A stretch of 30,132 nucleotides of DNA from Welwitschia mirabilis (Eukaryota > Gnetophyta > Gnetopsida > Welwitschiales). Made by a program: the position numbers and the translations under genes. The DNA lies in contig JBOZIK010000001.1 in assembly GCA_051453625.1 (NCBI GenBank), positions 150,513,622 to 150,543,753 of the forward strand, in the 5' to 3' direction. This document shows positions 11,351-23,008 of the stretch, piece by piece. The notes beneath the pieces are model-generated. The model worked only from the letters and a program-made list of their open reading frames with translations. It ran no database searches and was not told the origin of the DNA. The first letter of the stretch is position 1. Every line of letters begins with the position of its first letter.

Positions 11351-11822
11351 TTCATTATAATAGATAAGATAATGACTAAATGTCTCTTAGCTCTTAACAT
11401 GAGGATATACATAAGGATGGTTGAAGACATAAAACTAGTGCTATACATTGAGCTAAAGGGCCCTCATGGAATCATTTTCTAGTTAATGATATATGAGAAT
11501 ATTCCTAACATATGTAGGCTATTCATGTGAAGAAGGCAAATCTCAACATAGTATGAAAAAAAAAGGAGTAAACTATAGGTAGGGAGCCAACTCATTATAT
11601 TAGATAAGGTAATGGCACAAGGAACCCTAGCTCTTATTATGTGGATCTACATAAGAATGGATTAAGATCAAAAACTAATGCTACATGTCAAGTTTAATGT
11701 CCCTCATAGAATCTTTTTTAGTTGATGATATATGAGAATATCCCTAAGTTATGTAGATTATGCATGTAAATAGAGCATGTCTAAACATATTATGAACTAA
11801 AGAGGAGTAGACTCTAAGCCAA
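11351..11822. repeat. Tandem duplication, about 240-bp unit, two copies
   Basis: Copy 1 is 11351-11590 and copy 2 is 11591-11822. Shared landmarks in order are AGATAAG-TAATG, CTTAGCTCTTA or CCTAGCTCTTA, ACATAAG-ATGG, AAAACTA-TGCTA, CCCTCAT-GAATC, GATATATGAGAATAT, ATGTAG, AGGAGTA-ACT and a closing GCCAA. Copies are clearly diverged. A fragment near 11260-11290 (ATGTGGATCTACATAA) resembles part of the unit and may be a broken extra copy. It could be an LTR-internal repeat of the minus-strand gypsy element, but this is inferred from the shared purine bias only. Confidence 0.8.
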
Positions 11823-14289
11823 CTAAGAAATGCTCAAAATGTTATAACTTAATAAAGTAAAAAGAATAAAGAAGATAAAAATATATGGGATAGTAAACTA
11901 GTTATGACTCAATAAAATTATTTATTAAGAATCAAGGGCATCCTAAGGTAGAAGGAAAAAAATGCAAAATGGAAGGAAAATTACCAAATAACCATAAATT
12001 AACAATCAAGTGGAAAAAAATATAAATCATTAAAATAACTAAAATCAAATGGAATTCATGACATTGTAAAATTCCAAATATGAATAAGGAAATAGGCTTG
12101 AAAATTAGTAGTCTTAAGGAGGCAAAATTGAACATAAAAGCCAACATAAGAAAAGAGTCAAAAAAATGAACTAAATAAAATTCTCTTAAAAAAAATTATA
12201 AAAAGACTTATGAAAAGAGACCCTAAGGCCATAGATGAAATGGAAAGGACCTTTATTAGGAGGTAATTTCTAGAGTTGATTTATATAAGGGTTAAAAAAA
12301 TCTTAATAATAAAATAGTATGAAGATAAAAAGATAAAGATCTAGCATATGAAATGGAAATCATACTCATTATTCATATCCAAATAAGTACCTAATAAGAA
12401 GTCATTTATGAAATATCTATAAAAATGCACTGGTCTGCACTAGAATAGTATAATTCAATAGATGAGAATTATCCCATGAAATTATGTTGAGCTAGATAGC
12501 CTAGGAAAATGTAGCTGACTACTAAAAGAATCTATGTAAGGAAAAATTAAAATCATTCTACTCCATGAAACTACAATAATTAAGTTTATTAATAGGGCTT
12601 AGAAGAGGGATGAAAGGAAGTTATGAAACAGAGTGATGAAAAAAATGAAGGACTGGTAGTTTTGTAAAAATAGAAGCTAGACTTTAAGGTAAGAATATAA
12701 ATATAAAAATTAGAATTTAGGGAGAAAACATAAATAATCTCAATGTGTACAAGCTAAATTCAAACAAGATAAGTTAAGTTTCTAGAAAGATATCACATTG
12801 ATTACAATAGAACTGGGTCAGATTATTAGGATTATTATGTAAATCCTATTAAATAAATAAGTAAAAAAGCTAATTCCTCTAAAAAAGACTTCTTCCAAGA
12901 GATAGAGCTAAGACATGGATCATTAGAGATTTCCAACCAAATAACGTATTTTACTTATAAGAATTTAGAACCAAATGAAATGTGGAATGGATCCTAACTA
13001 GACACATTCTTCATTATAAATAGGATATGAATGTATATATATCTAATAGGAATGATCCTCTCCTAGTTCCTATTAAACTAGACATATTTCATATGAGAAT
13101 GGGAAAGTCATGCACAAGTGGAGAATCTTAAATGTTAAGAAATTTTGGACTTATAAAGAGGAGATGAGGAAGAACTTGAAATAGTATGATCTAACTACAG
13201 AATGGAGAAATGGAATAAGGTCTTAATTCAAAAATTAAAAGAATTATACTAGGATTATCAAAAAATGGGGAATGATTTCTTAGGTTTATCATATAAAAGA
13301 ATAAAATCACAATCCATATATAGAGTTGGGGAATTTCATGTAAAAAACTATAAAGAAAAAAAGATATACTAGAAATACCATCTAGAAAGAAACTCTATAC
13401 AAGAGATAGAGAGTGATGGATAAATAAATTAAGGAAAGGAATCAAAACTCCCATTTATAAAAAGAGACTTAGCATGTGACATTTCCAATTTTATTTATCA
13501 AGATTTAAAGAAAAAAAAAAGGAATAGTAAACAAGAATGTCATTTTACAGATACAAAAATTAATAACTATATCTTTATTAAAATAAGTGAAAATGTTATA
13601 GATCAAATAAAATATAATACTATCCTTTATTACATAACACTCTAGAATGATTCATGTGGTTCCACCAATTCCAAATGTAAGGTCTGGTTATGGTAATCTG
13701 GCTATATCATAATACCATTAAGTTCTACTTGTGAAATTACTAACTAATTAGGATAGCTTATCAATGACTTAGTATGCCCGTATGAAACTCACATGCATGT
13801 CCTTTATTTCCCAAATACCTCATTTAACAAAGAAGAAATAATATGTTCATTTAAAATAGTTATTTCACAAGGTTCATACCTCTTGAATGATTGCCATAAT
13901 GTTTAATAGTTTATATTACAACTACTACAACTAATGTAATAGATGATAGTTCATAAAAAATGGTTTTGAAATAATTATAGGCTCATTGAATTAACCTTGT
14001 TGTTTATTATTAAACTACCATTCTTTCATGAGTTCATTTTGCTATTGGGTTTGCTCAGCTTCTATTTCTTCATCCTCATCATGTTATTCTACATTAATTA
14101 AGATTTAATTAATTTTTATTAGTATTTATAAATAATCTTTGATAATTCTATTTCATAAGTTATACATTCTTCCAACTATATTAGTCATAGTCAGATTAGA
14201 TTTTACTTATTGTTTTTCCTCTTAGTTTCTTATTTTATGCTTCTTAATAATAACTAGTTTAATTCTAAAATCAAGGCTATATTCTATTA
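11823..14289 (-). other. Probable 3' UTR and LTR of the minus-strand gypsy element
   Basis: Directly downstream of the pol remnant on the minus strand. It holds a plausible LTR promoter (TATA near 13455) followed, in the minus direction, by a T-rich leader-like stretch. No second copy of this sequence is in the window, so boundaries cannot be set and a PPT was not found. Open frames such as 11932-12147 have no recognisable content. It could instead be an independent LTR fragment. Confidence 0.4.
13452..13459 (-). promoter_or_regulatory. Putative LTR TATA box, minus strand
   Basis: The minus strand reads TTTTTATAAATGGGAG across 13448-13463, with the TATAAATG core here. A TATA followed by a GGGAG and then pyrimidine-rich sequence is a usual plant LTR core-promoter layout. 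Its place downstream of the gypsy pol fits a 3' LTR. Confidence 0.45.
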
Positions 14290-16957
14290 GACATTTCTTC
14301 TAATTCATAATATAATCGTCACACTTTCCTGAGGAACATGGTTTAATATGACTAATACGAAATATTGTATGAAAATGAGATCATTATTCTAGAAGATTAA
14401 GTTTTTATTTTATTCACCTATTATTTTGACAATATGAAAATATGCACAAAAGAAAGACATCAATTTACTATATTTTTTTAAATTTAAGGCTAATTGTTTA
14501 CGCCTAATACTTAGAAGTACTGGGTCATCAACTTGAAAAATAGAGTGAAAATTACTTTAGTCAAAGTGCTTCTTGTATCTATCTTATGTAACTTATAAAT
14601 TTTTTTTAACATTATTGATTATTTATTTTACTCTTTGAATTTGTTCTTTTCAAACTCTATATCTTTATGATAGATCTCATCAACTTATGGATATTGCATA
14701 ATTAATTCCATACATTGTGTCAAATGAGGAACATTTAATTAAGACCTAGTAACCATTGTTATAAAAAATTGTATGAAATAAAGGTAGTAATCTCATTTCT
14801 TAGTTCTCCTGTCACATAACCTCTGAAGACATCTTTCAAGATATGATTCATTCATTCTATTTATCTATTAATTCTAGAAAAAAAGATGTACTAAAAAGTA
14901 TTTAAGTACCTAATTTTGTAAATAATTATTATTACATGTTTAATATAAATTTTAAACCTCTATTGAATATAATAATTTTAGGAAGTCAATGTAAATAGAA
15001 TGCTTCTTTTACAAACTGAGTTATAATTTCCTAAATTGTGGTAGTTATATTAGTTGAAATAAAGTGTTTCATCATGACAATTTAATCTCCACACATAAAT
15101 ATAGTATTGTATTGTTTAATAATCCTTGATAAATCTACAATAATATTCATAGTAACTTCTTCCCATTTCTAGGATATTACCCCCAAGTATTTTACGAATC
15201 CTATTGTATTTTGTTATTCCAACTTCATGGCTTAACATACTAGGAAACTATTGATCAATTATTTAAACTATAACCTCATTTTTAGACTATAATATTATTT
15301 CTTTAAAGTGATATATGTTTTTCTTAAAACCTAGATGATCTACATATGAAACTTCATGTACTTCTCTAAGTAATTTAGGTTGATAATGTCTAGTAAAGAT
15401 ACAAATGGAATTTGTTCTTATTAAGAATCACCAATAGTTAAGCAAAAATGATATACCTCCTATTTAATAATAAGTTCATTTTCAAATTATTTATTCATAA
15501 TTTTATTTCAAATTTTTTAAATGTCATGTCTTTAGGTACTTATTCTTTTATTTATTCTATCATTTAGGGATTAAATATATAAATCATCATGTACTACATG
15601 TAACTAATAGTGTTTACTACTTTCTTCTCTTTACTAAGTATGAATTCAAGGTTAAAGTTACATTTCCATAGTAATTCTACTTGTTGTCATTCTCTTATAA
15701 TCAGAAGAGATCATTTGTGAAAAAATTTTAACTTTTATGATTAGTTTTTATTTCAAATTTACTTCATAAAATATAATGCCTTCACACTTTTAATGTGTGA
15801 ATAATGTATAACAAATATATATTATGTACTAATTAGTTTCATTTATACTTATTTAATTTTCATGATTTGTAGGTAATGAATTTTTCTTCCTGTATTAAAA
15901 CTACACCTATTCCTTCTTCATAGCATCTATTACTAGTAAGAGCCATTTATGCATTTATAGGATCTTCAAGAAAAAGGTTTTTGTTAATAGGAATTTAATC
16001 CATAGAAATATTTATTTACACCTACCTTCAAAATGAAGTGGAACATTCTTCTTAGTCAAATTTATCATTAGGTTTACAATTTCTGAGAAATATTAGATGA
16101 AATATCTATAAAATCTTTTAAGACTAAGAAAACACTTTACTTCTGTGGAGGTCTTTAGTTCAATCCATTTTGTTATAATGTACACATTTAAAAAAAATAA
16201 ATCTTATTTTGATGTAACATGTCCCAAGAAAGGAATTAATTTCTTAAATAAATTAGGCTTGTTAAACTTTATTATTAGGATATTATCTTTGAGTAATAAA
16301 AATTGTCTTTAGATGTTTAACGTGGTCTTTCTTACTTTTAGAGTAAACTAATATATTATCCTGAAATAATAATAAATTGATCTAAATAGGGATGAAAAAT
16401 GTTATTCATAGTTATCATAAATTTAATAGTAGCATATATAAGATCAAAAGACATCATCATGAATTGACAATAGTCATATCTAGGATTACATACCATTTTT
16501 AGGATATCTTCTTCTTTGATATGACTTTTATGGTATCCTAACTTTAAATTAATGTTATTAAATCACTATAACATCTATGGTTGATTAATAATATTATTAA
16601 TTTGATGAAAAGAATATTTATTCTTTATTATTGCCTTATTCAACTAGTAGTAATCAATGAAAAGCCTAAGTGATCCATCTTTCTTCTTAATAATTAGACT
16701 AAAACTTCTTAAGATGATATAATAGGCTTGATTTTGGCTTCATTTACTAGTATTAGATATCTAATTTTAATTTTGATAACTAAAAACTATATTATGCTCA
16801 AGAAATAGGATGTGCTTCTGGTATGAGATTAATTTTTTACTTTTCTCTTTAGTGATAGTGTAATCTTGTCCTCAAATATTTTCTAAAATTTATATAAATC
16901 AATAGATGACTATACATATGTTTAATTTTTCACTATAGCATAGAATAATTGAGTTCT
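14290..16957 (-). pseudogene. pol: Ty3/gypsy pol remnant: RT, RNase H, integrase
   Basis: This is a decayed polyprotein read from high to low coordinates with many stops and frame changes. RT: KKDGSLRLFIDYY then LNK (16635-16685), the MMMSFDL-YATIKFM block matching the usual VMPFGL-APATFM (16379-16460), and FQDNILVYSKSKKDH at the YxDD site (16322-16366). There the catalytic Asp pair reads Asp-Asn, so the enzyme is dead. RNase H: EGIGVVLIQEE (15863-15919). Integrase: MNHILKDVFRGYVTGELRNE (14777-14851) and DRYKKHFD with FQVDDPVLL (14506-14583). No chromodomain could be read, and the lineage is unresolved. Protease and gag are missing because the coding trace stops where beta LTR B begins. Confidence 0.88.
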
Positions 16958-18279
16958 TAATAATACATAAAAAGTAATATTTATCTTAAGTAATTTAGAT
17001 TACTTTAGAATAATCAAGTTGTTAATTTTTTAAATTTAATTATGTTAACTTTATTTATTCTTTTTTAATTAGAAAAACTAATTTTATCCTTTGGTACACA
17101 ACAATTTTTAGATTTATAGTTACATAAGAAATCATATGCTAAAAACAAAGCAGAAATTATATAATAAAATTGGTAGTAGTGGTTATTATTCATGATGGTA
17201 ACTATTACTTTTCAAGTTTAGATCTCATCTTTATGTTCCTAAAATGTCTTTAACTGCTAGGTAGATTGAGCTTATTAGTGTTTTAAAATTATGTACTAAA
17301 CATTATTGCTATTTTTTTCTAAATAAAACCCCTAAATTTCATCCCATAACTAAAGAATAATTTTATAAGCTTTGGGCATTCTTTAGAATAACTCCATTAG
17401 GCATTTAAAATGCTAATTGTAAGCCTTAATTATGGCCTTTAAATATCCTACCTTTTCTCATTTTAATGACATCATGTTATAGGAAATCATATTAAAGAGA
17501 TTGAAGATTCAGTCATGAATTCCTTTTAAGGCTCCCATATGGATGGACTAGCTACCAAGATAGCATCATAATTTTTGGTTTAGCATGAGTATACTTTTAG
17601 ATTGTATGCTTTATGTTTTTAGATAATAAATTGTTATATGTTTTTAATGCATTACTTTAATATCAAGTTATGAATGTCATACTTGTTATGCTTAGGATTA
17701 ACTAAGTCATGCTTTTACTTTAAGATTTATTTTAGTGATTCTCCTTTTTCATTCTAACTTGCATGACCTAAATGTTTATTTGATAGATCTTGATAGACTT
17801 CTATTTTCATGCTTATTTTATTCTTTCCTTGAAGGCTAGGTGCCTTAGTTATATCATCCTCATGTTTATGATAGTTGAGATTATGCCATTTTAGTTTATC
17901 TTCAACTACATAAGTGCTCATGTTCATGATGGATTATATCATTATGTATAAGCTAGAAGTAAAGCTAAATGTTTTCATTTTGAATACTTATGATTTTTTT
18001 AATATTATTATGTTAGTTTGAATGATATGTTCCATTTCTAGTTCTCTAATATCATTTTAGTCTCTATTACTCTTTACTATCATTATCTCTTTGTTGATAA
18101 CTCTCTTTATGTATCTATGTAAAAGAATGACATTGAGACTATACTACAAATGCAAGTTCTAGTATTATTGGTAAACCTTGGGCTTGGCCATATAGGATTT
18201 ATATTCCTAGGATAGTCTTTCTATTTACTATATTGATTACATGTACAAGTGTAGTTATATTTTACCATAAACATCTTTC
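16958..18279 (+). repeat. LTR B of beta family (5' LTR, plus strand)
   Basis: Direct repeat partner of LTR A (3898-5144). Its 3' end is fixed by the PBS at 18280. Its 5' end is set by alignment of TAATACATAAAAAGTAATA with the start of A. The two LTRs are clearly diverged, and their order (3' LTR first, 5' LTR second) means they belong to two different beta elements. It abuts the RT end of the gypsy pol remnant, so this element likely inserted into that one. Confidence 0.8.
17437..17446 (+). promoter_or_regulatory. TATA-box position of beta LTR B (decayed)
   Basis: CTTTAAATAT aligns with CTATAAATA of LTR A, preceded by CCTTAATTATGGC where A has CCCTAATTAAAATCC. The TATA core is altered (TTTAAATA), so the promoter is probably weak or dead. 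Confidence 0.5.
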
Positions 18280-18297
18280 TAGTGTCATTACCAAGGA
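18280..18297 (+). other. Primer-binding site, tRNA-Asp type, beta element II'
   Basis: TAGTGTCATTACCAAGGA compared with canonical TGGCGCCGTTGCCGGGGA differs at 7 of 18 positions, all transitions. It lies exactly where similarity between LTRs A and B ends, confirming B as a 5' LTR and the element as plus strand. Confidence 0.78.
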
Positions 18298-19392
18298 TAT
18301 TGGCATGATGGGTAACATGGTGCACGAATAGAGTTTACTTTTTTATACCATTTTTAGTTTTTAGGATTTTTTAATATTATTCCCTTTTTAGTGTCTTCTT
18401 ATTTTTCTTTTTATCACTCATAGATTAGTGTTAATTACACTTGATAATTGATCAATGGTACTTGATCTAGTGACTTCTTTCTTTTTCTTTTTACTTTTCA
18501 TTTCTTTCCTTTTAGTTTTTACTTTTGTTTCTTTCTTTTTCTTTCTTTTCTTGTTAAATATGATCTATATAGTGTATCAAATGTTTTTGAAAGATTAATA
18601 TTTTATAGGTTTTGAAAAAAATACAATAATAAAATAACAAATAATTCATTATTATATTATAAGACTTGAATTTCTACCCTAAAAATGTTTAAAAGGAAAA
18701 ATATTTAAGGACCCACATATTTTATTCTATATGCTTGAATTGATTTAAAGCATAAGAAACATTGAATAATTTGAATAATAATTATTATATGGTTAATATA
18801 AGTGATACATTATAAGGTTAATGTCATAAAAATAATAATTAATTTTGAGTCCTAATTGAATAACAACTATTTAATTTCATGTGATTCAATGTGTTGTGAT
18901 TTTCTTAATTCATAAGGCATCTTTGTAGAAGTAATTAATCTAATAATTTGCATATTAATTTTTATATTTTTTTTATTAAGCATTTTAAACATTTATTAAA
19001 ATTTTTATTTTTATAAATGGGGTAGGATGGTGACCACAACATTTGTTAGGTCAGCATTACTAACACAGTGCTTACTCACGCACTGTCATTAATGTCTAAT
19101 TATGCATTGTATAAGTGCTTCTTAATCTTTATAAATGTAGTACATAATAATAATTTTATTAAAAGTTACATGCCTTCCATCATAATAAATGATATTCATA
19201 TGGTGTTCTTGATGGCTTTCCTTTCTTACTCTACTCATATGATTACCTAGTCAGCCTTTCCTTCTAAGAAGGCACATCACTAATGATTTGCAGCCTTTAT
19301 TTTTCACATGGATTCTTCCTTTATAATGTCTTTTCTAAACTTAACATCCTCCATTAATATTTAAATACTTATTATAATTTATAATTAAAGGG
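18298..19392 (+). other. Beta element II' leader and unassigned sequence up to the gamma LTR
   Basis: The sequence after the PBS should be the leader of this beta element. It includes a long pyrimidine tract (18471-18553). No gag was recognised before the gamma LTR begins at about 19393, so the gamma element may have inserted into the leader. A plus-strand open frame at 19068-19250 shows no known motif. Parts of 19020-19340 weakly resemble 25930-26340 on the other side of the gamma element. Confidence 0.4.
18471..18553 (+). repeat. Polypyrimidine (CTTT-type) tract
   Basis: Imperfect low-complexity CTTT/CTTTTT repeat with occasional TTAG or TTAC interruptions, in the putative leader of the beta element. 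It is probably microsatellite-like slippage sequence. Confidence 0.85.
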
Positions 19393-20899
19393 CTAGTTGT
19401 AGCTTTGTAGTGATCTAGATTTAAAACTAAGTTTGCACTTAATTATTATTCTTGCATAGGTATATATGATGTAAACTAAATTAAAAGAAACACAAAAATT
19501 TTACTTTTAATGAAAACTCAAATAAAACCAAAAATACAAAAGTTAAGGGAAAAAGTAATCTTTCACTTATGATGTAGGAAACAGATATACTTTAAGGATC
19601 TAGTAATTTATCCAACTCTTTCTCCTTCACTCTAATGATTTCTGTTTTCTAAAACTTGAAGATTAAATAAGCTTCATCTAAAATTAATAATTCTAAATAC
19701 ATTTTCAATAATAATAAAATAATAAGACACACTTAGAAGTAGTATTACCTAAATATTGCTACTATAAAATTAATGCGTAATAATAGTGAAAGGGTTTAAT
19801 TAATTCTAAAAATGTTCCTACCTAAATATTATTAATTCCAAAAGACTTTTTGCATTAACAATGAAAGGTCTTAAATAAATTCCTAAATTAATTCTAAAAT
19901 AAATATACAATACATCAATGAATAAGAATAACTTCTTAATAAGCCTTGAATGACTCCATCCACAATAAAGTATCTTAGAGTAACATGATGTCCTATCCTC
20001 TAAGTCTTTTCCATGTTAAGTTAACCAAAAGATGTTTACAATGAGGGTTCAAGAACTTTTTATAGATGACGAAAAGCTTGGGAAGTTACATTATTATTAT
20101 ATCAAATGTTATCTTTATTCATTAGATGGAGGAAACATAAGGGAAGTTATTCAAGGAAAATTACATAAGAAGGAAGTTATAAATGTGTTTGGTGTGTAGC
20201 CACAAATGGTATTCCTTTGTTTTCAAGTACAAAAATGGTGATGGTGTGTTCTTTGATTACTTATGATGCTACCAATGAATGTCATGTCCTTTATCTTTAT
20301 CTCAATCATCATTGTTACATCACATATTACTATGATATCTCAATTTATACTTTTTCCATGTGTCATTAGAGTTAAGATTAAGTTTGATTTATTACCTAAC
20401 TAATCCCATAAGTGAAATGAATCTAATTCCTTAAGAAAATATAGGAATGTGAGTTTTTATTATTTTTCCTCAACAGATCAATAGTGTTGGTAGTCTTAGC
20501 TAGTAGCTCTAGCATTGGTTCTTGAAATCAGTCACTTTTGAAAGTGTTCTTTAAAAACTAGTATCAAATCTTATAATGTTAAGGGAAATTCATATATGTA
20601 TTAAAAATGACAAAAAGGATATAAAACATGAATACATGATTAAAAAAATTTGTTTTATTGTTTTTCTTTATGTTAATTATTAATTATACTTTCTTATAAT
20701 GTTAATTTTAACATGCAAATATACCATGTTATTAATTTCTAGTCACTTAGCAAAAAGTGATTAAGAGATAATGACATGAAAAAATTGGCTAAGTGAAAAT
20801 GGCAAGTAAGGAAATGATATGAGATTTTTGAAAATTTTTATTCAATTTTTAACACTTAAGGCATGAAACTTGAAAAAATTTCTATAAAAATAGATGTCA
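19393..20899 (-). repeat. 3' LTR of gamma element IV (minus strand)
   Basis: Aligns in direct orientation with 24376 to about 25740. Landmarks are GATTTAAAACTAAGTT, AAAACTCAAATAAA, TAGTAATT-ATCCAACTCT, AAGTCTTTTCCA, TTTTATAGATGA, CATCTCAATCATC or close, TGTTACATCACAT, and GTGAGTTTTTA. Identity is roughly three quarters by eye. The low end (19393) is where similarity to the sister LTR stops. The high end is set by TGACATC directly after the PPT. About 1.5 kb long. Confidence 0.83.
20054..20064 (-). promoter_or_regulatory. TATA box of gamma 3' LTR
   Basis: The minus strand reads TATAAAAAGTT. The matching position in the sister LTR reads TATAAAAGGGCC, so the element is conserved in both copies. 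Both are preceded by a CATC on the minus strand. Confidence 0.65.
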
Positions 20900-20911
20900 T
20901 ACCCCCTAACC
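20900..20911 (-). other. Polypurine tract, gamma element IV
   Basis: The minus strand reads TTTTGGTTAGGGGGT, followed by ATGACATC, the LTR start. Upstream on the minus strand is CTTTGAAGATAAAGTTTAAT, a decayed form of the TTGAGGACAATGTTTAA-type block that often precedes the PPT in Athila/Tat-like elements. It fixes the LTR at 19393-20899 as the 3' LTR. Confidence 0.75.
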
Positions 20912-21119
20912 AAAATTAAACTTTATCTTCAAAGTTATAAAAATGGAAAATTTACATAAGGCTTTGGAGAATAAGTTAATTACATGGCTAGAGAATGATT
21001 GTGATGAATATGTTTATAAAAAATAATGCAATGTAAGGATAAAGCAAAAATGTAATTTTTATGGAATATATAACATGTGACCTAATGAAAATTTCCATCA
21101 TCTATGAATTCAAGAGGTA

Positions 21120-21127
21120 NNNNNNNN
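21120..21127. other. Small assembly gap (8 N)
   Basis: Run of eight N inside the gamma internal region. Confidence 0.99.
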
Positions 21128-22657
21128 AAGCTAATGGCCACATTTATTAAAAATTTTATGCATTTTATTTTAAATTTAAATGTGTCACAATATCACACAA
21201 ATAAGATATCATCTAAGCAAACCTAAAAGTAATCAAAAATTGATTTAAGTGAATTATTAGGTACATAAGTTAAATAAAATTAATCACAAAAAGCATCTTT
21301 TAATTCCATCTTTTTCATTCTAATTTACCTTTTTTACAATAATGCTTTTTCTCTTGTTTTAAGCATTTTCAATCTAAATGGGCATTTAGTGTTATGACAT
21401 CTCCTTCTAATAGAGTTAAACATGTTAATTTACAAAGGATTTAGCACTAAATTTCTAGTGAGCATTTATATATCCAATGAAATTGAACATGTCATAAGCT
21501 AATCATTAGATGTAAACTACGTGTGAATGTCTATACCCCAATGTAGTTAATTAGATTCAATTATTAATGATTAATAAATAATATGCTTTTGGATAGAATT
21601 TTTTAACTCATCCTTTTCATATTAACAACATTAGTATTCAATAAAAGGATCATTGGATTATTAACATAATCAAGATAATTTTTATTTCCATAAAATGCTT
21701 GTGAAACAATTAACTTTGGATGAAATTACATTTTACCTTAATTCAATCATATTTTTCAATTGAAAAATATTAATTAAAACTAAATCTTAATAAGTTAACT
21801 TAAAAATACAAGAAATTCTATTCTTGAAAAACTACTAGTAAACTTGAATTCTACATAATCAAAATAATAAAGAAGTCACTTATTAATAGTATAGTTCATT
21901 TAACATCCATCAATCAAAATCATAATTAAGAACTCATTAATATATGGAGGAGGAGGCTAGTTGGTAGATTTTATTAAAAGGAAAAAAAGAAGAGTGCTAG
22001 ATAAATAACTTTATGCAATGGTAATCTATTATATTGCATGATTGATATTTTGTATTTCCTATCTAAAAATGTTTAAGTTGATGATTATATAGGTGGAAGT
22101 GCTTATAAGGTTTTAAATAAGTAAGGTCATCAAGCAAAAAATGTTAAATAATTTTTAATGTTTTTAACCCAAAATGTATTTTAAAATAAAAATCTATAAT
22201 AAACAAAAAATTTATGATCTAAAGGCATGCAATAAAATGAAAAATGTTTCAAGGCCTTCCCCAAGATACTGCGTGCATAAAGGTTCAAGATGATGATGCC
22301 ATGATTAAGTGATGAGTTAAAATTATATAAAACATTCAAAGAAGAGATTGAATTCCTATAAAAATGTATACATGAATTCATAAAATGTTGAAGAAAATTA
22401 ACATTAGTAGTAAAATTAATTCATTTAAAATCAAAAATCTTCTAATCCTTGCCCTATTCCTATTTATTCAAAAAATTATTCAAGAAATTGATTTTGGAAA
22501 AATACAAAGATGAAGTGAAAACAATTGGAGATGAACAATCATTAATAAAAGCATCAGAAGATGGTTCTAAAATAAAAGATGATTTGTATTTCTTGTTAAG
22601 ATTTAAGCCTTTCTTGGAAGATAAAGATGAAAATAACATTATTGTTTTAAGAAATTA

Positions 22658-23008
22658 TTAATAAAAATATTGATTAAAGGATGGATTGTAAAAAGGCTCT
22701 TAGTTAATTTTCTTCTCTTCATTAAAGTTTTTAAGGGATTCTTCTTTAAGTGGTTGCACATGTGATAGAGATTAAGGTTTAAAGGTGAATTTATTTTTAA
22801 GATTATCTATTTTATTAATATCACCAATGGATTTATTCACATATGTATAAAATTCTAATTTTCCTTCTCCCTTAAATGTTTATTCACTTATTAAAGATTG
22901 TTCATCATCATCTAAAATATCTAATCCTTCTTTAGAATAAAGTTTCGATGCAACTAATTAATCATTCTTTAAGACATGTTTAAATTCAAGGTCGTCTTGG
23001 ATGTCATC
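22658..23008 (-). pseudogene. Decayed hydrophilic ORF in gamma element, family unknown
   Basis: One minus-strand frame runs 117 codons including its stop with only about four internal stops, mostly of types reachable by single C-to-T or G-to-T changes. That is much more open than chance for this AT-rich DNA. The translation is charged and hydrophilic (SKEGLDILDDDEQSLISE, then VNKSIGDINKIDNLKNKF and KEESLKNFNEEKK), with no zinc knuckle or catalytic motif. It may be a gag-adjacent or accessory ORF of the element. The plus-strand frame at 22449-22661 carries a similar DEQSLI string in inverted orientation. Confidence 0.45.

Noticed and set aside
14000-14480. Chromodomain after the gypsy integrase
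   Set aside because: I read the minus strand past the integrase C-terminus and could not see a convincing chromodomain pattern, so no chromovirus lineage is claimed.
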